Assembly (NCBI RefSeq): GCF_001713475.1
Contig: NZ_CP016499.1
Location: forward strand, 1,364,001-1,428,000
Direction: 5' to 3'
Length of the DNA stretch: 64,000 nt
DNA from: Agrobacterium sp. RAC06
GTDB lineage: Bacteria; Pseudomonadota; Alphaproteobacteria; Rhizobiales; Rhizobiaceae
Shown here: piece after piece, positions 9,191 to 17,776 of the stretch
How the letters are laid out: every line of letters begins with the position of its first letter
Position numbering within the stretch: the first letter of the stretch is position 1
Position numbers and translations under genes: made by a program
The notes under the pieces: generated by a model
Databases searched by the model: none
Told to the model about the DNA's origin: nothing
The model's input: only the letters and a program-made list of their open reading frames with translations

Positions 9191-9297
9191 TTACATGTCG
9201 GATAGACCGGCCCTTCGCCGCCAATTTGCCAGCGGCGGTCCGTGCGGGCCTGCCTCTCGAACATTTACATGTTCGGATAGACCGGCCCTTCGCCGCC
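9191..9297 (-). repeat. Tandem duplication of the ETF-QO gene tail
   Basis: The last 33 bases of the ETF-QO gene including its stop (9265-9297) recur at 9191-9222, just downstream, differing by one deleted base. The copies start 74 bp apart. The downstream copy is not translated because it follows the stop codon. It looks like a small local duplication. Confidence 0.8.
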
Positions 9298-10956
9298 TTG
9301 TGGCGGTACCCAGTTGATATTCTGGTTCGGGTCCTTGATATCGCAGGTCTTGCAGTGAACGCAGTTCTGGGCGTTGATCACGAAGGTCTGCTCGCCCTCC
9401 TTCTCCACCCATTCATAGACGCCCGCCGGACAGTAGCGGGTCGACGGACCGGCATAGACGTCGAGTTCGGATCGCTTCTGCAGATCCATGTCCTTGACCT
9501 TGAGGTGGACCGGCTGGTCTTCCTCGTGGTTGGTGTTGGAGAGGAAGACCGAGGAGAGGCGGTCGAAGGTCAACACACCATCCGGCTTCGGATAGGCGAT
9601 CGGCTTGTGGCTCGCTGCCGGCTCCAGGGATTGTGCATCGGTCTTGCCATGCTTCAGCGTGCCGAAGAAGGAGAAGCCCACGAGCTGGTTCATCCACATG
9701 TCGATGCCACCGAGGCCGACGCCCAGCGCCGTACCGAGCTTCGACCAGAGCGGCTTGACGTTGCGCACGCGCTTGAGGTCCTTGCCGATGTCGGTCGAAC
9801 GCCATTCGATCTCGATCTCGATCGGTTCGTCATTGGCGCGGCCGGCGGCAATCGCATCCGCAATTTTTTCTGCTGCCAGCATGCCGGAGAGCACGGCGTT
9901 ATGGCTGCCCTTGATGCGGGGGACGTTGACGAGACCGGCGGAACAGCCGATCAGCGCGCCGCCCGGGAAGGAGAGCTTCGGCACGGACTGGTACCCGCCT
10001 TCGGTAATGGCGCGGGCGCCATAGGACAGGCGCTTGCCGCCTTCAAAGGTCTTGGCGATCGCCGGATGGGTCTTGAACCGCTGGAACTCCTCGAAGGGAT
10101 AAAGATAGGGGTTCTTGTAGTTCAGGTGCACGACGAAGCCGACGGCAACCATGTTGTCTTCGAGATGGTAGAGGAAGGAGCCGCCGCCGGTCTTCATCCC
10201 GAGCGGCCAGCCGAAGGAATGCTGGACGAGGCCCGGCTTGTGGTGCTCGGGCTTGACCTGCCAGAGTTCCTTCAGGCCGATGCCGAACTTCTGCACGTCG
10301 CTTTCGCGCGAAAGATCGAACTTGGCAATCAGCTGCTTGGCGAGCGAGCCGCGCACGCCTTCCGAGATCAGCACATATTTGCCGAGCAGTTCCATGCCGC
10401 GCGTGTAGGCCGGACCCGGCTCGCCGTTTTTCTTGATGCCCATGTCGCCGGTCGCGACGCCGATCACGGCGCCCTGGTCATTGTAGAGCACTTCGGAGGC
10501 TGCAAAGCCCGGATAGATCTCGACGCCGAGCGCTTCCGCATGGGCGCCGAGCCAGCGACAGACATTGCCGAGCGAGACGATGTAATTGCCGTGATTGTTC
10601 ATCAGCGGCGGCATCAGCATGTTGGGAAGGCGAATTGAGCCGGCCGGACCGAGGAAGAGGAACTGGTCATCGGTGACTTCCGTCTTGAACGGATGGTCGG
10701 CTTCCTCGCGCCAGCCGGGGATCAGCCGGTCGATGCCGATGGGATCCACCACGGCACCGGAGAGAATATGCGCGCCGACTTCCGCACCCTTTTCGAGCAC
10801 GACGACGGTCAGATCCGGATTGACCTGTTTCAGACGGATCGCTGCCGACAGACCTGCGGGACCTGCGCCCACGATCACGACGTCGAATTCCATGCTTTCG
10901 CGTTCTGGCAGTTCCATATCCGTGCTCATCGTCATTTCCTCATCAGGCGGTCCCAT
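9265..10956 (-). CDS. Electron transfer flavoprotein-ubiquinone oxidoreductase
   Basis: Inner-membrane-associated enzyme passing electrons from ETF (fatty-acid, amino-acid and choline dehydrogenases) to ubiquinone. The protein is 563 aa, the usual size. The FAD-binding loop VGAGPAGLSAA is near residue 31. The C-terminal ferredoxin-like part holds the 4Fe-4S cysteines in RYCPAGVYE and CVHCKTCDIKDP. An AGGAGG seven bases upstream supports the ATG at 10956; in-frame ATGs at 10932 and 10926 also have a GAGGA nearby, and relatives begin close to the latter. A 16-bp palindrome lies in the spacer towards a hydroxyisobutyrate-dehydrogenase-like gene. Confidence 0.95.
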   Translation of the reverse strand: MGPPDEEMTMSTDMELPERESMEFDVVIVGAGPAGLSAAIRLKQVNPDLTVVVLEKGAEVGAHILSGAVVDPIGIDRLIPGWREEADHPFKTEVTDDQFLFLGPAGSIRLPNMLMPPLMNNHGNYIVSLGNVCRWLGAHAEALGVEIYPGFAASEVLYNDQGAVIGVATGDMGIKKNGEPGPAYTRGMELLGKYVLISEGVRGSLAKQLIAKFDLSRESDVQKFGIGLKELWQVKPEHHKPGLVQHSFGWPLGMKTGGGSFLYHLEDNMVAVGFVVHLNYKNPYLYPFEEFQRFKTHPAIAKTFEGGKRLSYGARAITEGGYQSVPKLSFPGGALIGCSAGLVNVPRIKGSHNAVLSGMLAAEKIADAIAAGRANDEPIEIEIEWRSTDIGKDLKRVRNVKPLWSKLGTALGVGLGGIDMWMNQLVGFSFFGTLKHGKTDAQSLEPAASHKPIAYPKPDGVLTFDRLSSVFLSNTNHEEDQPVHLKVKDMDLQKRSELDVYAGPSTRYCPAGVYEWVEKEGEQTFVINAQNCVHCKTCDIKDPNQNINWVPPQGGEGPVYPNM

Positions 10957-11260
10957 CCGCCTTCCTCCTTGACAAAACCGAACCCAATTGTCGAGCCGAA
11001 GCGCGACGCGCCAAGGCGCAAATTCCGGCAGGGCGATGTGAAGCGCGAGAATATCTTACGTGAACGTAAGGGTCAATGCGACGATTTCGCTGCGTTGGCT
11101 GTAGTCACCGCTCGCCGGACCTTTCTTCTCGCTTTCCCAACGAAAAGTGCGGCGCCGTGTTCCGCCTGCGTCAAATCCTGTCGCAGGCCAAAATCTGTCT
11201 TTGAAACCTTCCCCGCTTTGTCTCAGTCTGGCGACAAAACGCCAGCAGGGGGCAGACAAC
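10957..11260. other. Divergent intergenic region with regulatory palindrome
   Basis: 304 bp between the divergent ETF-QO and hydroxyacid dehydrogenase genes. The only clear element is the palindrome at 11055-11070. No RNA gene or small ORF with a good start is seen. Confidence 0.5.
11055..11070. promoter_or_regulatory. 16-bp perfect palindrome (putative LiuR-like operator)
   Basis: Seven-base arms CTTACGT and ACGTAAG surround a 2-bp centre. The core resembles the published MerR-family LiuR motif (TTTACGT-TnACGT type) controlling branched-chain amino-acid and fatty-acid catabolism in proteobacteria. It lies between ETF-QO and a 3-hydroxyisobutyrate-dehydrogenase-like gene, which fits; the regulator assignment is inference. 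Confidence 0.45.
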
Positions 11261-12172
11261 ATGGCATTCACATATGGTTTCATCGGGCTCGGCCATCTTG
11301 GCCGCCATCTCGCCGGCAGCCTGGTCCGGGCTGGCTTCACCGTCGTGGTCAATGATCTCGATCCCGACAATGCCAAGGAGCTGGTGGCTGCCGGCGCCAA
11401 GTTTGCCGCAAACCCTCAAGCTGTGGCTGAAGTCGCAGATGCCGTGATCACGTGTCTGCCCTCGCCCAAGGTCAGCGAACGCGTTCTGACCGGCGAGCGC
11501 GGCATTCTGAAAGGCCTGAAGCCGGGTGCCACCTGGATCGAAATGAGCACGCTCGACGAACAGGAAGTCCTGCGTCTCGGCAAGATCGCGGCCGATGCTG
11601 GCGTGCGCATGCTTGAAGCGCCCGTTACCGGAGGCGTGCATCTGGCAGCCTCAGGCGAAATCACCGTCATCATCGGCGGAGATGCCGACCTCTACGATCT
11701 GCACCGGCCGGCCTTCCAGGCGATGGGAAAGCAGATTTTTCGAGCAGGCCCGCTCGGCAAGGCTGCCGTGATCAAGGTCATCACCAACATGCTCGCCTTC
11801 ATCCACCTGATCGCAACCGGCGAGGCACTGATGCTGGCGAAGAAGGGGGGCATCGACCTGACGGATGCCTTCAACATCATCAAGGCCTCCTCGGGCAACA
11901 GTTTCGTGCATGAGACCGAGGGCCAGGTGATCCTGAACGGCAGCTACAACATCAACTTCACCATGGATCTCGCCGTCAAGGATCTGGGCTTTGCGCTGGG
12001 CTTCGGCCGCGACTTCGGCGTACCCCTCGACCTTGCCTCCCATGCACTGCAGACCTTCATCCGCGCCCGCTCGACCTATGGCGGCGACGCATGGTCGTCG
12101 CAGGTCGTGAAACTTCTCGAAGATGCAACCGGCACCGATCTGCGGGCACCCGGATTTCCAGCGGAGCTTTGA
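11261..12172 (+). CDS. 3-hydroxyisobutyrate dehydrogenase family oxidoreductase
   Basis: NAD(P)-dependent beta-hydroxyacid dehydrogenase of 304 aa. The N-terminal Rossmann fold has GFIGLGHLG at 6-14, the substrate motif is EAPVTGGVHLAASG at about 119-132, and the catalytic lysine is Lys172 in AAVIKVITN. The frame is open further upstream, but the ATG at 11261 gives the family length and follows a purine-rich AGGGGG. Family members act on 3-hydroxyisobutyrate, tartronate semialdehyde or glyoxylate. It heads a run of three oxidoreductase genes on the same strand. Confidence 0.87.
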   Translation: MAFTYGFIGLGHLGRHLAGSLVRAGFTVVVNDLDPDNAKELVAAGAKFAANPQAVAEVADAVITCLPSPKVSERVLTGERGILKGLKPGATWIEMSTLDEQEVLRLGKIAADAGVRMLEAPVTGGVHLAASGEITVIIGGDADLYDLHRPAFQAMGKQIFRAGPLGKAAVIKVITNMLAFIHLIATGEALMLAKKGGIDLTDAFNIIKASSGNSFVHETEGQVILNGSYNINFTMDLAVKDLGFALGFGRDFGVPLDLASHALQTFIRARSTYGGDAWSSQVVKLLEDATGTDLRAPGFPAEL

Positions 12173-12260
12173 GCGGTTAGAGAGGTCTTGATTGGTGGCT
12201 CGGCGCCTTGCGGCGACCGGATTTTCAGGCGAAGAAGCCGCGAACAGTTCAGGTTGCACC

Positions 12261-13664
12261 ATGTCTTCGCATTCGACCTTCTCGCCCCTCGACCTCACCT
12301 CGGCACTTGACGGCCTGCATCCGGACCTCCGGATCCTTGGTCCCGAGGCGCTTGCTGGTCGCCATCCCGGAGAAGACCAAGCGAACCTGAATGCCGGCGT
12401 GATGGCGCAGCCGGCATCGACGGAGGCGGTCGCGGCGCTGGTATCCTGGTGCAGGGCAAACCGCGTTGCCATCGTGCCGCAAGGTGGGGTCAGCGGGCTC
12501 GTCGGCGGCGGCGTTTCCCATGCGGGTGACATCATTCTGTCCAGCGCCCGGCTTAACCGGGTGCTGGCAATTCATGCGGACGAGGAAACGGTCGAAGTGG
12601 AGGCAGGCGTCACCCTGGAGGCCCTGCGGACGGCACTGGACCCGCATGGGCTGACCACAGGCATCGACCTCGGCTCGCGTGGATCGGCGACGATCGGAGG
12701 AATGGCTGCCACCAATGCCGGCGGCATCCTTGCCTTCCGCAACGGCGTGATGCGCCATCAAATCCTGGGCCTTGAAGCCGTTCTTCCCTCGGGCGAGATC
12801 TTCTCGGACCTGACGCGGGTGGTGAAGGTCTCGGCGGGGCCGGATCTGAAGCAGTTGCTGATCGGCAGCGAGGGTGCCTTCGGTTTCGTCACGCGGCTCG
12901 TGCTGAAAGTCGAGACAATCCGCCCGCATCGTGCCGTGGCGCTCCTCGGCGTACCCGATGCGAGCCGCGGGTTGCGGGTTGCCGCGCGGCTGCGGCGCCA
13001 TCCGGCGCTCCAGTTGGAAGCCGCCGAGATGATGTGGCCGCGTTATGTGCGCGATCACGCCGCGCTGAAGCGCTTCGACCTGTCCTGGCTGGAGAACAAT
13101 ACGCCGGTGCTGCTGCTGGAAGTCTCCGGCGAGACGGCAGAGGCCGCAACAGCGCTTCTCGAGGCAGAACTCGCCGAGATCTGGGAGGAGACCGAGCTTC
13201 AGGGCGGGATCATCGCCCAGTCCTCCGATCAGGCACGCCGCTTCTGGGAAATGCGTGAGGATTCCGGCTTCTACTTCGCCGCATTTCCCAATGCCCCGTC
13301 CTTCGACGTTTCGATGCCGCCCTCCGCCCTGGACGACTATGTCGCCGGACTGACTAATCGTCTTGACGCGATCGGCGATGGCTTGGAGGCCTATGTCTAC
13401 GGGCATATCGCCGACGGCAACCTGCATATCGCAATTGCGGCTGCCGGGCCCCTGCCCTCTGAGCTGAAGGCGGCCGTCGAGGCGGCGGTCTATGATGGCA
13501 TCCGTGCCTCGGGCGGCAGCTTCTCCGCAGAACACGGTGTTGGCCTCGAAAAGCGTGCCGCCTATCTGACCCACGTCGATCCGGTGAAACAGGCGCTTGC
13601 GCGCCAGATCAAGTCCGTGCTCGACCCGCACAACCTGTTCAATCCGGGCAAGGTGCCGTTCTGA
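12261..13664 (+). CDS. FAD-binding oxidase, GlcD/D-2-hydroxyacid dehydrogenase family
   Basis: Flavoprotein of 467 aa in the vanillyl-alcohol-oxidase/GlcD fold, probably oxidising a D-2-hydroxyacid (D-lactate, D-2-hydroxyglutarate or similar). The FAD P-loop region is PQGGVSGLVGGGV (about 75-87). The C-terminal cap has YGHIADGNLH and the terminal SAEHGVGLEKR motif with the conserved histidine. The ATG at 12261 is preferred over an upstream GTG because homology-like sequence begins there. The gene sits 88 bp after the hydroxyacid dehydrogenase and may be co-transcribed. Confidence 0.87.
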   Translation: MSSHSTFSPLDLTSALDGLHPDLRILGPEALAGRHPGEDQANLNAGVMAQPASTEAVAALVSWCRANRVAIVPQGGVSGLVGGGVSHAGDIILSSARLNRVLAIHADEETVEVEAGVTLEALRTALDPHGLTTGIDLGSRGSATIGGMAATNAGGILAFRNGVMRHQILGLEAVLPSGEIFSDLTRVVKVSAGPDLKQLLIGSEGAFGFVTRLVLKVETIRPHRAVALLGVPDASRGLRVAARLRRHPALQLEAAEMMWPRYVRDHAALKRFDLSWLENNTPVLLLEVSGETAEAATALLEAELAEIWEETELQGGIIAQSSDQARRFWEMREDSGFYFAAFPNAPSFDVSMPPSALDDYVAGLTNRLDAIGDGLEAYVYGHIADGNLHIAIAAAGPLPSELKAAVEAAVYDGIRASGGSFSAEHGVGLEKRAAYLTHVDPVKQALARQIKSVLDPHNLFNPGKVPF

Positions 13665-13758
13665 AACCGGTTGATCCGCAGATCGCAGGGGTTTCGATCG
13701 CGGTCCGGCACCGATAGACTGCCGCAAAGCATATCGCATCACAGGGAAGGATACACCC

Positions 13759-14544
13759 ATGGATCTCGGCATTTCCGGCAAACGCGCCCTCGTGCTCGCC
13801 GCCTCGCGCGGCCTTGGCCTCGGCATCGCAAAGGCGCTTGCGGCGGAGGGGTGCCATGTCCTCATCTGCGGACGCACGGAAGACAAGCTCAAGGCCAATG
13901 TCGAGGCCATCAGGGCATCTGGGGGCAAGGCGGACTATGTGGTCGCCGACCTCGCCGATGCGCATTTCGTCGACCAGATGCTGCACGCGGTCCATCACAC
14001 GCTCGGCGGCATCGACATCCTCGTCAACAATACCGGCGGCCCGACGCCCGGCACCGTCGAGGACATGGATGCCGAGAAGCTCTACAACTTTTTCCAGTCC
14101 ATGGTGGTCCGCGTCATCACGCTCACCAATGCGCTGGTGCCCTTGATGAAGACTCAGGGCTTTGGCCGTATCGTCACCGTCGCCTCCTCCGGCGTCTTCG
14201 AGCCGATCCCGAACCTCGCCCTCTCCAACACGCTGCGCGGTGCGCTCGTCGGCTGGAACAAGACGCTGTCGGCGGAGCTTGCCTCCTATGGCGTTACCGC
14301 GAACATGATCCTGCCCGGCCGCATTCACACGGACCGTATCGACGAGCTCGATGGCGCAAACGCCAAGAAGCACGGCAAGTCGCTGGACGAAGTACGCGCG
14401 GCATCGGTCAAGTCGATCCCCGCCCAGCGGCTCGGCCGTGTCGAGGAGTTCGCGGCCGCTGCGGCGTTCCTCTGCTCTAGCCCTGCAAGCTACATCACCG
14501 GCACCATGCTGCGCGTTGACGGCGGGGCGGCGAAATCGATCTGA
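13759..14544 (+). CDS. SDR family oxidoreductase with atypical active site
   Basis: Classical-size short-chain dehydrogenase (261 aa) with a cofactor loop near 14-22 (AASRGLGLG) and an NNTGG element at 90-94. The catalytic serine region is VASSG (141-145). Where YxxxK is expected, about 13 residues on, it reads SNTLR (156-160), so both the tyrosine and the lysine are replaced. Known divergent SDR groups share the PIPNLxLSN pattern. Start: GGAAGGA seven bases upstream. It is the last of three same-strand oxidoreductases and may be a pathway partner, though catalysis must differ from standard SDRs. Confidence 0.85.
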   Translation: MDLGISGKRALVLAASRGLGLGIAKALAAEGCHVLICGRTEDKLKANVEAIRASGGKADYVVADLADAHFVDQMLHAVHHTLGGIDILVNNTGGPTPGTVEDMDAEKLYNFFQSMVVRVITLTNALVPLMKTQGFGRIVTVASSGVFEPIPNLALSNTLRGALVGWNKTLSAELASYGVTANMILPGRIHTDRIDELDGANAKKHGKSLDEVRAASVKSIPAQRLGRVEEFAAAAAFLCSSPASYITGTMLRVDGGAAKSI

Positions 14545-14647
14545 GCGGCCCGCCATCGGCGTCAAATTCGCATTAGCTAAAATGAGAACAATCGACTGAA
14601 CGGCTTGGAAAGCTCTTGGGTTTACTCAAACGTGAGAAACCTGGGAG

Positions 14648-14890
14648 ATGAGAGTTCCCGTGATGACCGATGCCGGACATGAAGACCGGATGCTGCTGGC
14701 ACTCGACCCGGCAGCACTCGTGACCGAACCCGAACCGACCGTCGAAGAGCGCGCGCGTGTCCCGCGCTCTCGCAACGCCAGCTATGGCCGGATAATCGAC
14801 CACTTCCTGACAAAGCTTGAGGGCTTCAACGAAGAGCAAGAAGCGCCAGAGATGGCGCAGTACGCTGCCCGTCTCTATCATGAAGTCTGA
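14648..14890 (+). CDS. Small hypothetical protein (80 aa)
   Basis: Hydrophilic acidic protein with no recognised domain. The first ATG (14648) has GGGAG directly against it, too close for good initiation; the ATG at 14663 (giving 75 aa, MTDAGHED) has the same purine stretch at a better distance and may be the true start. The C-terminal part (YGRIIDHFLTKLEGF) looks amphipathic. No operon partner. Function unknown. Confidence 0.5.
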   Translation: MRVPVMTDAGHEDRMLLALDPAALVTEPEPTVEERARVPRSRNASYGRIIDHFLTKLEGFNEEQEAPEMAQYAARLYHEV

Positions 14891-14907
14891 GCTCGACCGG
14901 CCTCGCC

Positions 14908-15105
14908 TCAACGCCGCCTCAGCCAGGCAAGCCCTGCCACACCCGCAATCGCCAAGAGAATACCATATATGATCCAGGGGCTCTGATCGATCATGAAGCT
15001 CGACGCCGGATAGGGAAAGTGACCCGAGCCCTGCCCGATCCACACGAAGCCCATCAGAATTGCGAGAGCAGCAAAGCAATGCAGGGCGATGCGCATGGGT
15101 GACAT
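14908..15105 (-). CDS. Small two-helix membrane protein (65 aa)
   Basis: Unrecognised small inner-membrane protein. Two hydrophobic segments are visible (about residues 5-23 and 42-60), the second ending in LRRR, which suggests a cytoplasmic C-terminus. The start at 15105 has GGAG 8 bases upstream, whereas the longer upstream frame lacks a good site. It converges on the 80-aa ORF. Function unknown. Confidence 0.6.
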   Translation of the reverse strand: MSPMRIALHCFAALAILMGFVWIGQGSGHFPYPASSFMIDQSPWIIYGILLAIAGVAGLAWLRRR

Positions 15106-15360
15106 CTGTCGATCTCCAGGGTGAAGCCGACCATAGACCCAGGCGCCAACAACGGCTAGAGGCGCCCGCTTCGCAGGGACCGTCGATGCAATAGTTCGTG
15201 TCTGCGCGCCCACCTGCGCTCCGATTGCAGCCGTCACAAAAAGGTCGCTTGCCCTCGCCGCCCCCCTGTGGCATCAGGCGCCCTCTTTCATGTCTCGGCA
15301 TCGCCGAGCACGACCGGCTCGCCGGGTCTCACACACAATCAGGCATAGATAAAGGGAGCG

Positions 15361-16659
15361 ATGGCCATGGCTGAAGCGCTTGGGCTCGATTTCGGCACGA
15401 CCAATACCGTGATCGCCGTCGCGGAAAGCAGCGACGCGACACATTCGGTCGCCTACACCTCGCCGGCCGGCACATCCGACAGCATGCGCACCGCGCTCTC
15501 CTTCCTCAAGGATCGACAACTCGGCGCTGGCGCGCTGAAGGTCGAGGCGGGCCAGGCCGCAATCCGTGCCTTCATCGACAATCCCGGCGACTGTCGTTTC
15601 CTGCAGTCGATCAAGACCTTTGCTGCTTCCGCCCTCTTCCAGGGGACGCTGGTGCATGCAAGGCGCTTCCAGTTCGAAGACCTGATGGAGGTGTTCCTGA
15701 AGCGCCTGCAGGCCTATGCGGGCGATGGCTGGCCGGGCGAGGCCAAGCGTCTCGTCGCCGGTCGTCCCGTCCATTTCGCCGGCGCCAGTCCCGATCCGGC
15801 GCTTGCCGTCACCCGCTACAACGAAGCGCTGACGCGGCTCGGTTTTCCCGAGATCCACTATGTCTATGAGCCGGTGGCCGCCGCCTTCTACTTTGCCCGC
15901 ACGCTCAAGCGTGACGCGACGGTTCTCGTCGCCGACTTCGGCGGCGGTACGACCGACTTCTCGCTGATCCGCTTCTCGACCGAAGCCGGCAAGCTCAGCG
16001 CCACGCCGATTGGCCAGTCCGGTGTCGGCATTGCCGGCGACCAGTTCGATGCGCGCATCATCGACCAGCTGGTGGCGCCGGAAATCGGCAAGGGCAGCCA
16101 GTTCAAGAGCTTCGGCAAGCTGCTCGACGTCCCAAGCAACTACTATCTCGCCTTTTCGCGCTGGAACCAGCTTTCGGTCTTCAAGACCTTGAAGGAATTC
16201 ACCGACCTCAAGTCGCTGGTGCGCCAGGCGGAAGAGCCGGAGAAGCTCGAACTGTTCATCGATCTGATCGATCACGACGAAGGTTACCCGCTCTATCAGG
16301 CGGTCTCGGCCACAAAGATGGCCCTGTCTTCGGCGGAGGAAGCCGATTTCCGCTTCGCGCCGCTCGGCAAGGCCGGCGAGAAGCGCGTGACCCGCCGCGA
16401 TTTCGAAAGCTGGATTGCCGACGACCTCGTCCGCATGGAAGAGGCGCTCGACGAGGTGTTGGCCAAGAGCAACACCGAGGCCGGCACGATCGACAAGATA
16501 TTCCTCACCGGCGGCACATCCTTCGTGCCCGCAGTGCGTGACATCTTCCACCGCCGCTTCGACGCAAGCCGCATCGAGACCGGCGGCGAACTGGTGTCGA
16601 TTGCCCATGGCTTGGCTTTGATCGGCGAGCGGGACGATATCGAACAGTGGGTGGCGTGA
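15361..16659 (+). CDS. Hsp70-family protein (YegD-like)
   Basis: Actin/Hsp70-fold ATPase of 432 aa without the substrate-binding half of DnaK, close in size to E. coli YegD (about 450 aa). Phosphate-1 loop LGLDFGTTN is at 7-15, phosphate-2 VADFGGGTTDF near 193-203, and the adenosine motif FLTGGTSFVP near 380. GGGAG lies just upstream of the ATG at 15361; an ATG at 15367 is possible. Cellular role unknown; YegD-like proteins are proposed chaperones. Confidence 0.87.
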   Translation: MAMAEALGLDFGTTNTVIAVAESSDATHSVAYTSPAGTSDSMRTALSFLKDRQLGAGALKVEAGQAAIRAFIDNPGDCRFLQSIKTFAASALFQGTLVHARRFQFEDLMEVFLKRLQAYAGDGWPGEAKRLVAGRPVHFAGASPDPALAVTRYNEALTRLGFPEIHYVYEPVAAAFYFARTLKRDATVLVADFGGGTTDFSLIRFSTEAGKLSATPIGQSGVGIAGDQFDARIIDQLVAPEIGKGSQFKSFGKLLDVPSNYYLAFSRWNQLSVFKTLKEFTDLKSLVRQAEEPEKLELFIDLIDHDEGYPLYQAVSATKMALSSAEEADFRFAPLGKAGEKRVTRRDFESWIADDLVRMEEALDEVLAKSNTEAGTIDKIFLTGGTSFVPAVRDIFHRRFDASRIETGGELVSIAHGLALIGERDDIEQWVA

Positions 16660-16696
16660 ACCGGGCCGACTAACTCCCACGGCCAGCGCATGCCGG

Positions 16697-16814
16697 GGGG
16701 CTCCCCTCATCCTGAGGATGCCTGCGAAGCAGGCCTCGAAGGATCAAAGCCATACAGAAAACCACCCGCCCTCGTCCTTCAAGGGTCGCATACGCTCCCG
16801 CCTCAGGATGAGGG
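16697..16814. repeat. Dispersed palindromic intergenic repeat (REP type A, paired inverted halves)
   Basis: A unit beginning CTCATCCTGAGG with an inner GCCTG/CAGGC hairpin and CCTCGAAGG (16697-16740) faces an inverted partner ending CTCAGGATGAGGG (to 16814). The same core recurs at 52066, 53398, 58031, 58099, 60676 and 60747. Confidence 0.8.
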
Positions 16815-16882
16815 CTGGTCGCCAAAGTTTGTCCTACGCTTTCCATTTGCCTTCCAGCGGCCAAAGGCACTAGAACAGCCTC

Positions 16883-17776
16883 ATGATCCAGGCCCGCGAC
16901 ATGTCCTCCGCAGAGCTCGCCGCGCTTCTCGCATTTCATGCAGAGGCCGGTGTCGAGTGGCTGGTGGAAGACGATCCGATCGACCGCATCGCGGCTTTTG
17001 CAGCCGAAAAGGCGGCGCGGCAGGTGGCACGCCCGGCAGCGGATACACAAGCCACCAACGCCCAGGCGCGCAGCCTGCCGGGACGCAGCGTAACTCCCCC
17101 CTCCGAACGCCAGCCGGCGCGGGCGCAACCCGCCCAAGGCTCGGCGCTGCCGGCGATCCCGGATGAGAATGCCATTGCCGAGGCGCGCTTTGCGGCCGAA
17201 AGCGCACGTTCGCTTGCCGAATTGAAAACTGCCATCGAAGCCTTCACCAGCTGCAATCTGAAAACCTCGGCACGGTCGACCATCACGGCCGAAGGTACCG
17301 GCACGGCCGGCATCATGGTGATCGGCCCCATGCCGAACGCGGATGACGACCGCGAGGGTCAGGCCTTTTCAGGGCGCGCAGGCCTTCTCCTCGACCGCAT
17401 GCTTTCGGCCATCGGCCAGAGCCGCGAAAGCGCCACCATCACCACCATCATCCCCTGGCGGCCGCCTGGCGACCGTATGCCCTCCGGCCCGGAAACTGCC
17501 ATTTGCCGACCCTTCATCGAACGCCAGATCGCGCTTGCTGAACCTCGCCTGGTCCTTGTGCTCGGCAATTATGCCGCCCGCTTCTTCTTCGGTGAAACCG
17601 GGACGATCCACGCTCTGCGTGGCAAGTGGCGTGATATCGGCGCCGGCGGCCATACCGTCCAGGCCATGGCGACGCTGCATCCGCAGGAGTTGCTCGCCGC
17701 CCCAGCCAGCAAGGCACTTGCCTGGATGGATCTGCTCGCCTTCTCCGAACGCGTGAATCCTGTCCAAAACGGCTAA
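16883..17776 (+). CDS. Uracil-DNA glycosylase superfamily protein (divergent)
   Basis: Protein of 297 aa whose C-terminal 190 residues match the family 4/5 uracil-DNA glycosylase fold. Recognisable parts are RAGLLLDRML, the IIPWRPPGDRMP segment, VLVLGNYAARFF and the HPQELL motif containing the catalytic-loop histidine. The N-terminal 110 residues are Ala/Pro-rich and low-complexity. The active-site loop, usually GE-A/G-PG, reads GPMPN here, so the expected acidic residue is missing. Only one cysteine is seen near each expected cluster position, so an iron-sulfur cluster is doubtful. Activity on uracil is uncertain. Confidence 0.8.
   Translation: MIQARDMSSAELAALLAFHAEAGVEWLVEDDPIDRIAAFAAEKAARQVARPAADTQATNAQARSLPGRSVTPPSERQPARAQPAQGSALPAIPDENAIAEARFAAESARSLAELKTAIEAFTSCNLKTSARSTITAEGTGTAGIMVIGPMPNADDDREGQAFSGRAGLLLDRMLSAIGQSRESATITTIIPWRPPGDRMPSGPETAICRPFIERQIALAEPRLVLVLGNYAARFFFGETGTIHALRGKWRDIGAGGHTVQAMATLHPQELLAAPASKALAWMDLLAFSERVNPVQNG

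Noticed and set aside
9226..10638. 470-codon open frame on the plus strand opposite ETF-QO
   Set aside because: Shadow of a well-recognised gene in high-GC DNA; no domain in this frame.
12249..13928. 559-codon minus-strand frame opposite the FAD oxidase
   Set aside because: Shadow; crosses two real genes on the other strand.
14573..15301. 242-codon minus-strand frame
   Set aside because: No domain and overlaps two better small ORFs; cysteine- and arginine-rich as shadows usually are.
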